64,000 bases of DNA from Aeromonas eucrenophila. Its GTDB lineage: Bacteria > Pseudomonadota > Gammaproteobacteria > Enterobacterales > Aeromonadaceae. This document shows, piece by piece, positions 24,489 through 32,406 of this stretch. Under the pieces are notes generated by a model that saw only the letters and a program-made list of their open reading frames with translations, ran no database searches and had not been told where the DNA came from. The position numbers and the translations under genes are program-made. Location of the stretch: NCBI RefSeq assembly GCF_000819865.1, contig NZ_CDDF01000014.1, positions 79,007-143,006 of the forward strand, read 5' to 3'. The first letter of the stretch is position 1. Each line of letters starts with the position of its first letter.

Positions 24489-24767
24489 CGGAGTTCGGCC
24501 AAACTCCGTGCCTGTGGCGAGCAGGCACGGCTTTGCCGTGCAGGACGTGAGGCCGCCGGCCTCGAAGGGGTTTCGCCTGCCCTTTGGGCCGGGGCGAGTG
24601 ACTTTGGAAAGACCCAAAGTCACCAAAGGTCTTCTCCCCCGCCAATCCGACCGCTACGCGGTTACCCTCGGGTCAGGGGCAAGGTCGGGCGGACCGCCGC
24701 AGACGGCACATCCCTGTGCCGGCTGCGTCTGCGCCATCATCCCTGATGGCGCTCCTGACCTTGCCCC
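24489..24767. repeat. Chain of hairpins between thiH and the RAYT region
   Basis: A 280-base stretch with no convincing gene but perfect or near-perfect stems in series: CGGAGTT/AACTCCG (24489-24508), GTGCCTG/CAGGCAC (24508-24528), CACGGC/GCCGTG (24526-24540), GTGACTTTGG/CCAAAGTCAC (24598-24623). Then comes an outer stem GGGGCAAGGTC/GACCTTGCCCC (24676-24767). That outer stem encloses GCAGACG/CGTCTGC, around GGCACA-TCCC-TGTGCC, and a second hairpin GCGCCATCA-TCCC-TGATGGCGC with the same TCCC loop. It could be a non-autonomous mobile element or an RNA gene. Confidence 0.65.
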
Positions 24768-24827
24768 TTCCCCTCGGCGGATTGGAGGGGGATCCAATAC
24801 CGTGCCCGCCATAACCTCGGGAGAATC

Positions 24828-24912
24828 GTAGGGTGCAATAAGCGAAGCGCATTGCACCGCCAACAAACTTGCCATGGTAAACGGTGCAATTCACGTTGTT
24901 CATTGCACCCCA
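24828..24912. repeat. Left paired REP (BIME-like) of the RAYT gene
   Basis: GTAGGGTGCAAT...ATTGCACC at 24828-24857 is followed by a mirror copy GGTGCAAT...ATTGCACCCCAC at 24883-24912. GTAG plus a hairpin is the signature of REPs recognised by RAYT proteins. The mirror copy has a degraded GTAG (GTGG). Confidence 0.8.
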
Positions 24913-24963
24913 CATTTTGCGCCATTTGAGCCAAATTTATCTCCATGGCTGATGGTGGGTGCG

Positions 24964-25509
24964 ATGGGAATGGCAGATTACAGACGGGCATGGCAACCAG
25001 GGGGAACCTGGTTTTTTACGGTAGTTTTGGCCGAGCGTCAGCATAACCATCTGTTGACCGAACGGATCGATTTGCTGAGGCAGGTTGTCAGAGAGGTTCA
25101 AGGTCGGCACCCATTTTTGATCCATGGTTGGGTGGTCTTACCCGAGCATCTGTACGCCTTGTTGGAATTGCCGCAAGGGGATACGGATTTTCCCCTGCGC
25201 TGGCGACAAATAAAGAGCAAATTCTCACGATCCATCCCCAACACAGAGGGGCGTTCTGAATCACGCTGGAATCGTGGTGAGCGGGGTATTTGGCAACGAC
25301 GCTATTGGGAACATTTGATCCGTGATCAAGAAGATTTCAATCGTCACCTCGATTACATACACATCAATCCGGTCAAACATGGATTGGTGATGGCCCCAAG
25401 GGATTGGCCCTATTCCACTTTCCTGCGCTGGGTTAAACAGGGCAGATATTCCTTGTCATGGGGAGCGAGCGCAGGGTTAGAAAGTGAAGCTATACGCAGC
25501 GAGAAATAA
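24964..25509 (+). CDS. REP-associated tyrosine transposase (RAYT), altered HUH motif
   Basis: 181 residues from MGMADYRRAWQPGG (24964; Met at 24970 equally possible). The Y1-type single-strand endonuclease fold opens with YRRAWQPGGTWFFTVVL. The catalytic tyrosine is expected in HLDYIHINPVKHGLV, which is intact. The HUH metal motif, normally PxHxH, reads PEHLYALLELP: the second histidine is a tyrosine (CAC to TAC). Metal binding, and thus cleavage, may be impaired. Both sides hold paired GTAG-type REPs, as expected for a domesticated RAYT and its targets. Confidence 0.9.
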   Translation: MGMADYRRAWQPGGTWFFTVVLAERQHNHLLTERIDLLRQVVREVQGRHPFLIHGWVVLPEHLYALLELPQGDTDFPLRWRQIKSKFSRSIPNTEGRSESRWNRGERGIWQRRYWEHLIRDQEDFNRHLDYIHINPVKHGLVMAPRDWPYSTFLRWVKQGRYSLSWGASAGLESEAIRSEK

Positions 25510-25524
25510 AAGGCAGATAGAAAC

Positions 25525-25617
25525 GTAGGGTGCAATAAGCGGAGCGCATTGCACCGCTTTTGGCATCTTGTGGTTGGTAATATTGAGGTGCAATTCACTT
25601 CGTTCATTACACCCTAC
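25525..25617. repeat. Right paired REP (BIME-like) of the RAYT gene
   Basis: GTAGGGTGCAAT...ATTGCACC at 25525-25555 and the mirror GGTGCAATTCAC...ACACCCTAC at 25587-25617. The second copy keeps GTAG intact when read on the other strand. It is better preserved than the left pair. Confidence 0.85.
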
Positions 25618-25621
25618 GCCA

Positions 25622-25740
25622 CTATGGTGTTGTCGTCGAAACGGTCACGGATCCGCTTGGCAGGTTGCCACCGACGATGTGTAGTCGGGCACGTCGCCGG
25701 TGACGACTTAGCGGGCGGTGATGATGACGCCGATTCCAAC
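25622..25740 (-). pseudogene. Relic of a Vat/CatB-like acetyltransferase gene
   Basis: About 80% identical by eye to 26350-26470, an internal part of the intact acetyltransferase gene at 26240-26875, in the same orientation. It has indels that break the frame and no start or stop. It begins 5 bases from the right REP pair, so duplication or capture next to the RAYT unit is likely. Confidence 0.8.
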
Positions 25741-25797
25741 ATTTTCTGCCCACCTGTTTCTCGGTACTGAAGCGTATGAGCGGATGACTTTAGTAAC

Positions 25798-26214
25798 TCA
25801 TCGCATCATCTTCCTCAGAAAATAACTGACATGCCCCGGCGGCATATCCGGCAGCTCACCAAAGACGGAATAGCCCTGTTTCTGGTAGAAGGGCAGGGCC
25901 TGGAAGCTGGTGGTTTCGAGGTGAAAGTTGGTGATGCCTTTGCTCTGGGCATACTGCTCCATGGTGCCGAGAAGACGGCCGCCCCAGCCATCCTTGCGGA
26001 TGCTTTCGTCAATCCAGAGCCAGTCGACGTGCAGCCAGCCCCACTTGATGTCGGCGATGATGCCGCCGTGGACCTTGCCCTGTTCATCCTTGATAAAGCT
26101 GGCGATTCGTTCGCGCAGATGGGTGCCTGCGTGACCCAGGTTGTAGCCTGAGAGGCCAATTCGCAGCGCTTCGATCTCATCGTCCTGAGGCGGTTGGGGT
26201 GTGGTCAATTGCAT
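25798..26214 (-). CDS. GNAT acetyltransferase
   Basis: 138 residues. LHVDWLWIDESIRKDGWGGRLLGTMEQYA is the acetyl-CoA motif in GNAT style (RxxGxG replaced by RKDGWGGRLL). The end is FYQKQGYSVFGELPDMPPGHVSYFLRK. The family's substrate is unknown; it resembles the small acetyltransferases that act on antibiotics or amines, but nothing here decides that. It is followed on the same strand, 25 bases upstream, by the xenobiotic acetyltransferase, so the two may share an operon. It lies between an intact gene and its relic. Confidence 0.85.
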   Translation of the reverse strand: MQLTTPQPPQDDEIEALRIGLSGYNLGHAGTHLRERIASFIKDEQGKVHGGIIADIKWGWLHVDWLWIDESIRKDGWGGRLLGTMEQYAQSKGITNFHLETTSFQALPFYQKQGYSVFGELPDMPPGHVSYFLRKMMR

Positions 26215-26239
26215 AGTGCTTCCTGCTTGAGGGTTGTTT

Positions 26240-26875
26240 CTATCGGGTTGCCGCTTCCAGCGCGGCTATCTCCCCGCCAGCAATCAATTTCACATTCCGG
26301 CTGATCTGCTCCGCTGGCCAGTTCCACCAGGCGAGGGCGCCCAGGCGGGCTATGGTGTCGTCGTCGAAGCGGTAGCGGATCACCTTGGCGGGGTTGCCGC
26401 CGACGATGGCGTAGTCGGGGACGTCACTGGTGACGACGGAGCGGGCGGCGATGATGGCGCCGTTGCCGACCTTGACGCCGGGCATGATCAGGGCCTCATA
26501 GCCTATCCAGACATCGTTGCCGATGAGGGTGTCTCCCTTGTAAGGAAGGGTGCCTGGTGCCGGGGCTGCGCTCTCCCAGCCGTTGCCGAAGATGAAGAAG
26601 GGGTAGGTGGAGAGGCCTGAGGTCTGGTGGTTGGCGCCGTTCATGATGAACTTGACCCCGCGGGCGATGGCGCAGAACTTGCCGATGATGAGTTTGTCGC
26701 CGATGAAGGGGAAGTGGTAGAGGACGTTGCGCTCAAAGCCGGCGGAGTCTTCCGGGTCATCGTAGTAGCTGTAGTCGCCCACCTCGATATTGGGCCCCTT
26801 GATGGTGTTCTTGATAAAGCACACCTGGGGGAAGCCGTTCATGGGATGGGGATTGGCGGGGTCGGGTCCGTGCAA
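26240..26875 (-). CDS. Vat/CatB-type xenobiotic O-acetyltransferase (TTG start)
   Basis: 211 residues. A TTG at 26875 with a perfect AAAGGAG 8 bases upstream starts (M)HGPDPANPHPMNG. This lines up with the start of Vat proteins, while the ATG 162 bases further upstream has no such support. The left-handed beta-helix hexapeptide region is VGDYSYYDD, NVLYHFPF, LIIGKFCAIARGVKFIMNGANHQ, the catalytic-His strand NGANH, then GDTLIGNDVWIGYEALIMPGVKVGNGAIIAA and GNPAKVI. Vat and CatB enzymes acetylate streptogramins or chloramphenicol. Whether this chromosomal copy does so is unknown. Confidence 0.88.
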   Translation of the reverse strand: MHGPDPANPHPMNGFPQVCFIKNTIKGPNIEVGDYSYYDDPEDSAGFERNVLYHFPFIGDKLIIGKFCAIARGVKFIMNGANHQTSGLSTYPFFIFGNGWESAAPAPGTLPYKGDTLIGNDVWIGYEALIMPGVKVGNGAIIAARSVVTSDVPDYAIVGGNPAKVIRYRFDDDTIARLGALAWWNWPAEQISRNVKLIAGGEIAALEAATR

Positions 26876-27089
26876 GGTACTCTCCTTTCGAATCTGTTGG
26901 CACCTTACCCTAAGGGAATCTGATGACCCTTTGCCACCCTTTTTCGGTTGTTTATCACTGGCTGGATGCCCGTTGGCCAGTCCTTGTCGCCCCCTGTGTG
27001 TTGGCGCATCGATCTTGGACGGTTTTTTCTCTAGCATGGGCAGATGCGGGGCGCGGCTCCGTCACACGGAATTTTGGCGGAGAGAAGAT

Positions 27090-27668
27090 ATGAAGATGCG
27101 TTCCTTGTTGGTGTTGGGTGCCCTGGTGCTGGGCGGTTGTGCGGTCAATCCCTATGGCGGCACTCAGGCGCCGGTCTCCGAGCCCAAGCCGCCGGTGAGC
27201 CAGCCGGACAAGCCGGTAACCAAGCCCGAGGCCGAGAAGCCCGCCCCCAAACCCGTGGCACCGACCGGCCTTGCGATCGCCATGGCGGATGCCTTCCTGA
27301 AGGCCCCGGAGGTGAAGGCGCTGGCGGGCAGCAATCCTGTGCTGCTGTTGATGCCACCCCAGAACGGCACGGGCGAGCCGTTCAATACCCAGCCCATGGC
27401 GGTGGCCATGAGCCAGCGCATTCAGCAGCACGGCGGCTTCAGCTTCGCCGATCCCGGCCAGGTCTCGGCCATCACCAGTCAGCTCGAGTATCAGCAGGGG
27501 GGCATGAACCCGGCCTCCCTGGTGCGTCTCGGCCGCCAGACCGGGGCCGGTTACATGCTCTACGGGGATCTCGTCTCCGAGGGGAGTCACTATCGGCTCG
27601 CCATGAGCCTGATGGACCTGAAAAGCGGCGAGCTGCTGTGGAACGGGAGCCGCACCGCCAGCCGCTGA
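27090..27668 (+). CDS. LpoB-like outer-membrane lipoprotein (PBP activator)
   Basis: 192 residues from MKMRSLLVLGALVLGGCAVNP, a lipobox (LGGC) that lipidates Cys17. A proline/lysine-rich linker (EPKPPVSQPDKPVTKPEAEKP) follows, then a C-terminal domain resembling LpoB. Its marks are MSQRIQQHGGFSFADPGQV, LVRLGRQTGAGYMLYGDLV and LMDLKSGELLWNGS. LpoB activates PBP1B in the periplasm. Length and order (lipobox, flexible linker, compact domain) match; the functional claim is inferred from this similarity only. It ends at a strong terminator. Confidence 0.8.
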   Translation: MKMRSLLVLGALVLGGCAVNPYGGTQAPVSEPKPPVSQPDKPVTKPEAEKPAPKPVAPTGLAIAMADAFLKAPEVKALAGSNPVLLLMPPQNGTGEPFNTQPMAVAMSQRIQQHGGFSFADPGQVSAITSQLEYQQGGMNPASLVRLGRQTGAGYMLYGDLVSEGSHYRLAMSLMDLKSGELLWNGSRTASR

Positions 27669-27687
27669 TCCCATGGTGTTGATCCCC

Positions 27688-27727
27688 AACAAAGCCATCG
27701 AGCCCGCCTCGATGGCTTTGTTGTTTT
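27688..27727 (+). terminator. Intrinsic terminator of the lipoprotein gene
   Basis: CAACAAAGCCATCGAG / CTCGATGGCTTTGTTG with a 5-base loop and a trailing TTTTC, 20 bases past the stop. Confidence 0.9.
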
Positions 27728-28146
27728 CAGCCCCGGCCTTCTGATGCCGAGCGGGCGTTTTTGCAGCGCAATATCCTGCCTTTCTCGCCACAGTCCCATC
27801 TCACGCCACGTTTTAAGTACATAACGCTATCAAGAAGCGGGTTTATTGATATTAATCACTGCTTGGTGGTGATGGATTGACATAAAGTCGATACCGAACG
27901 GAACTGACCCGCCATAAGTCACTGCCTCACCCGCCGTGTCGCTCTCCACCCCTTGTCTCGGCGGAGAGGGAGAGGGCGGCAAGGTGTCGGCAAGCTTTCC
28001 CTCTTTCCCTGTCGCTCGCCCTGATATCGGTGGCCTGTCGAACGCAGGCCACCGTCATACGAGCGGCGGGACCGTGTGCGATACTTAACGGGTCGTGTAT
28101 AACAATCAACAAAGGGTGGTTCGCCCAAGGCTCGGAAGGAACACAG
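27728..28146. other. Intergenic region with a degraded REP and a hairpin
   Basis: 27934-27983 is a degenerate GC-rich palindrome (GCTCTCCACCCC...GGAGAGGGAGAGGG). 28029-28053 is a perfect 9-base hairpin GGTGGCCTG/CAGGCCACC without a T tail, about 94 bases before the cyclase start. No gene is apparent. Confidence 0.5.
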
Positions 28147-29037
28147 ATGGCTCTCTCAGTGGCACAGCTCTACGAAGTGATGACCCAACTGCCGGATCCC
28201 GTCTTTATCCTCAGTGAGGATGGCTATTACGTGGAATACATAGGCGGGGTGGAGCAGCAATCCTATCAGGACGGCAACCCGCTGATCGGCAAACAGTTGC
28301 TCGACATCCTGCCCGACGACAAGGCGCGCTGGGTGATGGAGCAGGTGGCGCACGCCCTGGCCACCGGCGAGGTACAGGTGGTGGAATACGATCTCTCGCC
28401 CGCCGAGGTGGAGGGGATCAACGCCGATGCGGGCCCCCAGGGGATGCAGCGCTTCGAGGGCAAAATAGCGCCGCTGCCATCCCTCTACGACGGCAAGCGG
28501 GCGGTGGCCTGGATGACCCGCAACATCACCCGTCAACACGAGTTGCAGCGCAGGCTCAAGCGACTCGGCGAGACGGATCAGCTCACCGGTCTCTACAATC
28601 GCCACTTCTTCTTCGAGCACTATCACCACAGGGTGCAGGGCCAGCAGAGTACCGGTCTCATCATGCTGGATCTCGATCACTTCAAGCGGATCAACGATCG
28701 TTTCGGTCATCAGACGGGGGATAGGGTGCTGTGCAGCTTCAGCGAATGCGTGGCCGCCCAGCTGAGGGCCGAGGACATGTTCGTGCGCAGCGGGGGCGAG
28801 GAGTTTCTGATCCTGCTGCCGGAGATAGACGAGGAGATATTGTGCAAGGTGGCGGAGCGCATCCGCGCCGCCGTGGCCGCCATGGCGCCGGATCCGGCCC
28901 CCATCACGGTGAGCCTGGGCACCACCCTGATCCGGCCGGGGGAGGAGGTCAGTGCCGTGCTGGCCCGGGCCGACGAGTGGCTCTATCGCGCCAAGCGGGG
29001 CGGGCGCAACCGGGTAGCCCACGACTCGGATCCCTGA
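28147..29037 (+). CDS. PAS-GGDEF diguanylate cyclase
   Basis: 296 residues from MALSVAQLYEV (28147) with GGAAGGAA upstream; the longer frame from 28030 is ignored. A PAS-like sensor part (about 7-130; DPVFILSEDGYYVEYIGG) is followed by GGDEF (about 140-290). The active site reads GGEEF at 216-220 and the inhibitory RxxD (RAED, 207-210) is intact, so it should make c-di-GMP with product feedback. No membrane segment is seen, so it is probably cytoplasmic. The gene stands alone. Confidence 0.93.
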   Translation: MALSVAQLYEVMTQLPDPVFILSEDGYYVEYIGGVEQQSYQDGNPLIGKQLLDILPDDKARWVMEQVAHALATGEVQVVEYDLSPAEVEGINADAGPQGMQRFEGKIAPLPSLYDGKRAVAWMTRNITRQHELQRRLKRLGETDQLTGLYNRHFFFEHYHHRVQGQQSTGLIMLDLDHFKRINDRFGHQTGDRVLCSFSECVAAQLRAEDMFVRSGGEEFLILLPEIDEEILCKVAERIRAAVAAMAPDPAPITVSLGTTLIRPGEEVSAVLARADEWLYRAKRGGRNRVAHDSDP

Positions 29038-29057
29038 GCGGCAAGCGACCATCACGA

Positions 29058-29092
29058 ACAAGGGCGACCCAGTGGTCGCCCTTGTCGTTTCT
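29058..29092 (+). terminator. Intrinsic terminator of the diguanylate cyclase gene
   Basis: ACAAGGGCGACC/GGTCGCCCTTGT with a short loop, then GTTTCTC. Lies 20 bases past the stop and can also serve the convergent ExoD gene. Confidence 0.85.
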
Positions 29093-29102
29093 CCCGACTG
29101 CC

Positions 29103-29756
29103 TTAGCTGAACAGGGTCGAGACGTTCTGGCCCGCCATCAGCAGGCCTATGCCTAGCACGCTGAACCAGACCAGGGTGGCGCTCACCAGGGCGTAGCCAC
29201 CGGCGACGAAGAGGCCGTCCCGCTGCAGCATGCCGATGGCCAGCAGCAGTATGGCCCAGGCGGGCATGGCATTGGTGAAGGGGATGGCGCCAAGCGGCAG
29301 CATCAGCAACAGGGCCGCCAGCATGATCAGCAGGCCGTTGCAGCGATTGATGAGGGTGCTGCCGGTCAACGGCAACAGGCGCGGGCGGATGAAGCGATCG
29401 ATGCGGGCCAGCAGATCGGCGCCCTTGTGCAGGGTGGGCTTGAGCTGGTCGGCGGCGAAGCGGCGCTCCATCAGGATGGTGGGCAGCCAGGGCACCCGGT
29501 TGAGGGTGATGCCGACCCCGATAAACAGGATCAGCAGGCCGAACGGGGTGCTGACGCCGGGAATGGAGACCGGCAGCAGGAAGGGCACGGTGAGCAGCAC
29601 GCAAAACAGCAGCATGCCCTGTTCACCCACCAGGCTGAGCATGTCCCGCAGGCTGATGTGGCTCTCCTCGATGGCATGAGCGGTGGCCCGCAGGGTGTCG
29701 GAAAGCTTGTTCTGTGGGTCGTTGAGTTGCGCGGCAACCATTCCTGAAATCCTCAT
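29103..29756 (-). CDS. ExoD-family membrane protein
   Basis: 217 residues from MRISGMVAAQLN (29756); the Met at 29741 has the better GAGGA spacing and is an alternative. Hydrophobic helices include LLFCVLLTVPFLLPVSIPGVSTPFG, a hallmark stretch of ExoD proteins, and GLLIMLAALLLMLPLGAIPF. ExoD is linked to exopolysaccharide synthesis and alkaline tolerance in rhizobia; the molecular role is unknown. Transcribed towards the diguanylate cyclase. Confidence 0.85.
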   Translation of the reverse strand: MRISGMVAAQLNDPQNKLSDTLRATAHAIEESHISLRDMLSLVGEQGMLLFCVLLTVPFLLPVSIPGVSTPFGLLILFIGVGITLNRVPWLPTILMERRFAADQLKPTLHKGADLLARIDRFIRPRLLPLTGSTLINRCNGLLIMLAALLLMLPLGAIPFTNAMPAWAILLLAIGMLQRDGLFVAGGYALVSATLVWFSVLGIGLLMAGQNVSTLFS

Positions 29757-29965
29757 GCTGTTGACGCCACCTCTGTGGCGCCGCCAGCTTACGGGGTCGA
29801 GGTTAATCCCAGATGAATGGCGCCCCGGTGGGAGCGGACAACGCCGAAACAGAGCCTGCCTTAATGGGCCGATACAGCCCCTATTTAGGATCGGATGCAG
29901 AAGGCTCTGATATGCTTTTGGCACGAGCAATGCACACACATAAGCAGATCAGGGAGAAGGCCGTG

Positions 29966-30580
29966 ATGCGAGCGGGAATGATGGTGATGGGGTTGTTGTT
30001 GCCACTGGGCCAGGGCTGGGCGGCTCAACCCGATGAGCTGGGCTGGCAGCTGACACCTTTCGCGGGCTACAGCTCGTCGATCGACTTCGAGGCGATGGAC
30101 GATCCCGTCCCCACGCCGGTGGCGACCGACATCGACTCGTTGCAGGGGGAGGGCTCGGGCAGCTGGGGCTTCTTCATCAGCAAGGAGGTGGATGACCCTG
30201 GCATGATAGAGCTGCTCTACAGCCACCAGTCGACCCGGATATCACCGGATCAGCCGGACAAGTTGACGGTGGACACCCTGCACTTCGCCGGTGCTTTGAC
30301 CCTCTCCGACAACGTCATGGCGCCCTACATAGGGGCCGGGATCGGCGTGACGCGTTTCGATGCCTACGACAGCGAGGTGGCGCCTTCCATGTCCCTGGCG
30401 CTCGGGGTGCAGCCGCGCCTGACCAAGCAGCTGGCACTGCGCGCCGAGGTGCGCGGCTATGGCTCCCTGGTCAACGACGACAGCCAGTTCCTCTGCAACC
30501 CCGAGATCTGCGCCTTCCGGGTGCGGGGGGAGCTCATCACCCAGTGGCAGGCCAATATCGGGCTGACGCTGCGATTTTGA
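29966..30580 (+). CDS. Outer-membrane beta-barrel protein
   Basis: 204 residues from MRAGMMVMGLLLPLGQGWAA, a signal peptide cut near AA/QPDELG. The mature part alternates polar and hydrophobic strands (GWQLTPFAGYSSSIDFEAM, LHFAGALTLSDNVMAPYIGAGIGV) and ends LTLRF with the terminal Phe that targets barrels to the Bam machinery. It fits the 8-strand Ail/OmpA-like class. The annotation is generic; no ligand is evident. GAGAAGG lies 5 bases before the ATG. An earlier in-frame start at 29813 would add a non-signal-like tail. Confidence 0.8.
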   Translation: MRAGMMVMGLLLPLGQGWAAQPDELGWQLTPFAGYSSSIDFEAMDDPVPTPVATDIDSLQGEGSGSWGFFISKEVDDPGMIELLYSHQSTRISPDQPDKLTVDTLHFAGALTLSDNVMAPYIGAGIGVTRFDAYDSEVAPSMSLALGVQPRLTKQLALRAEVRGYGSLVNDDSQFLCNPEICAFRVRGELITQWQANIGLTLRF

Positions 30581-30610
30581 GCCCTAGCCCAAGAGCGGAC
30601 AAGTTAACCC

Positions 30611-31039
30611 TCAGGCGGACCAGCGCATCACCCACTCGGTGCAGCCGGTGTGGGGATCCTGCTGCTCGCCCTCAATCTGGAAGCCCTGAGAGAGGTAGAA
30701 GTCGCAGCTGGCCCGGTTCTGTTGGTACACCTGCAGCCTAAGCGTTGGTCGCTGTTGCTTGGCGTGGGAGAGTAAGGCCTTGCCATGGCCGCGCCCCTGC
30801 TGCCCTGGCATGACGAAGATGGCGGCCAGGTTCTCTTCATACAGGGAGTAAAAGCCCAGCACGGCGCCATCCTGGCAGAGTACATGGTTGTCGGCGGCGG
30901 GCAGATAGATCTCCCGCATCGCGTCCAGGTTGGCGCGCCAGTACATAGGATCGATGAAGTGGTGGGCCTGCAGGGAAGCATCCAGCCAGATGGCGAGGAC
31001 GGCGTCCATATCGGTCGAGGTGAAGGGGCGGATCAGCAT
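30611..31039 (-). CDS. YiaC-like GNAT acetyltransferase
   Basis: 142 residues from MLIRPFTSTDM. Resembles E. coli YiaC, a GNAT enzyme that can acetylate protein lysines: LAAIFVMPGQQGRGHGKALLSH is the acetyl-CoA motif, then LRLQVYQQNRASCDFYLSQGFQIEGEQQD and WVMRW near the end. The start is chosen because the length then matches YiaC; the earlier ATG at 31051 lacks a ribosome site. A standalone gene between convergent and divergent neighbours. Confidence 0.8.
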   Translation of the reverse strand: MLIRPFTSTDMDAVLAIWLDASLQAHHFIDPMYWRANLDAMREIYLPAADNHVLCQDGAVLGFYSLYEENLAAIFVMPGQQGRGHGKALLSHAKQQRPTLRLQVYQQNRASCDFYLSQGFQIEGEQQDPHTGCTEWVMRWSA

Positions 31040-31186
31040 GGAGTGTCTCATCTGGATTTATCACAGAGGGGCATGGTAACAACCAGAGCCTCGTCGTCAC
31101 CCAATAGGTGGTCAAACTGTCGTCCCCATAACAAAAAGGCGCTCCGCAGATCGCCTTTTCAGAGGAGGGCGCTGCCGATGGCCAGG

Positions 31187-32224
31187 TCAGCGGGCGCGCA
31201 GCAGCCAGCGACTGGCCGGGGTGCAGTCCAGCAACCGGTAGGCGAGCAGCGTGCAAGCGAGCAGCGCCGGCACCTTCAGCAGTTCCCACCAGACGAGCTT
31301 GCTTTGGGGGCCGAACACCATCAGCCAGACCACCAGCATCATGTGCAGGCAGTAGAGCCCGAGCACCTTGGGGGCCTGACGTTCCAGCCAGCTGCCCTTT
31401 CCCCAGTCGGGATTGGCCAGCAGCAGGCCGAACAGGCCCAGGGTCCAGGGAATGGAACCCAGCAGGAAGTCGTGGCGGTTGAGGGGCACCTCGGCAAAGT
31501 GCAGTAAACCAATTGCTTCCAGTGCGTAGAGCGTCAGACCCGCCGCCATCAGCAGGACACTGCGCCTGGCATCCGGTCGCCATCTGCGGGCACGCAGGTA
31601 GGCGCCAAGCGCCACGAACAGCAGTGAGAAGAAGGGGCCGTTGCGGGTCAGCAGGGCCCACTCGCCCCCCAGCAGCGGCTTACCATAGGAGCCGCCGAGC
31701 AGGGCCAGCAGATAGAGCGGTACGCCGATCACCAGGGCCAGCTGGGGCAGCCCGCCCCGCTGGCACAGCGCCAGGATCAGCACCGCCAGGATCAGAGCGG
31801 GCAGGAACCAGAGGTGGATCATGCCCCCCACCCACCAGACGTTGAGCAGATCCCCCACCTGCATCTGCCACTGACCCGCCATGGCCGGCAGATAACCCTG
31901 CTGCACCGCGGCCACCGGGTTGAAGGGCACCAGCAGATAGATGAGGCTCCACCCCAGCCAGAGCAGCAGCAGGGGGCGACAGTAGCGCAGCGCGACCTCC
32001 ATGGGGTTGTCTGTGGCCAGCCTGGGTTGCAGGAAGTAACCGGCGCACAGGAAGAACAGCGGCACCGCGAAGCGGCTCAGCTGGTTGATGGTGCCCCCCA
32101 GCCAGAGATAGAGGGGGTCACCCCAGAGGGTGGGATCGAAGGGGTTGCTGAAGGGGGAGATGTGAATGGTCATCACGGCCAGGATGGCCAATACCCGCCC
32201 GCACTCGATGCTGGAGATGCGCAT
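31187..32224 (-). CDS. Acyltransferase-3 family membrane protein
   Basis: 345 residues from MRISSIECGRVLAILAVMTIHISPF, with AGAGGAATC in front of the ATG. The first helix with Arg and the HISP histidine are typical of acyltransferase 3 (OafA-like) proteins that acylate sugars of lipopolysaccharide, peptidoglycan or exopolysaccharide. About ten hydrophobic helices run to the C-terminus. There is no SGNH domain. Target unknown; the gene is monocistronic, in front of the PepSY/TonB pair. Confidence 0.85.
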   Translation of the reverse strand: MRISSIECGRVLAILAVMTIHISPFSNPFDPTLWGDPLYLWLGGTINQLSRFAVPLFFLCAGYFLQPRLATDNPMEVALRYCRPLLLLWLGWSLIYLLVPFNPVAAVQQGYLPAMAGQWQMQVGDLLNVWWVGGMIHLWFLPALILAVLILALCQRGGLPQLALVIGVPLYLLALLGGSYGKPLLGGEWALLTRNGPFFSLLFVALGAYLRARRWRPDARRSVLLMAAGLTLYALEAIGLLHFAEVPLNRHDFLLGSIPWTLGLFGLLLANPDWGKGSWLERQAPKVLGLYCLHMMLVVWLMVFGPQSKLVWWELLKVPALLACTLLAYRLLDCTPASRWLLRAR

Positions 32225-32406
32225 GATTCCTCTTGGCGTCTGGAGTTCAGGCCGCACCCTAACAGCCGTGGCTGACCCCTGCCAGCCGCGAAGGCCACAA
32301 CTGTGACCCCCACCGGCGGCCGGTTACCCTTTGTTACCTCCCTCAAAAAAGACGTTACCCCCTGTGAGAGCGGGATCCCGCTTTGGTGTAGGTAACGGGC
32401 CTGTGC

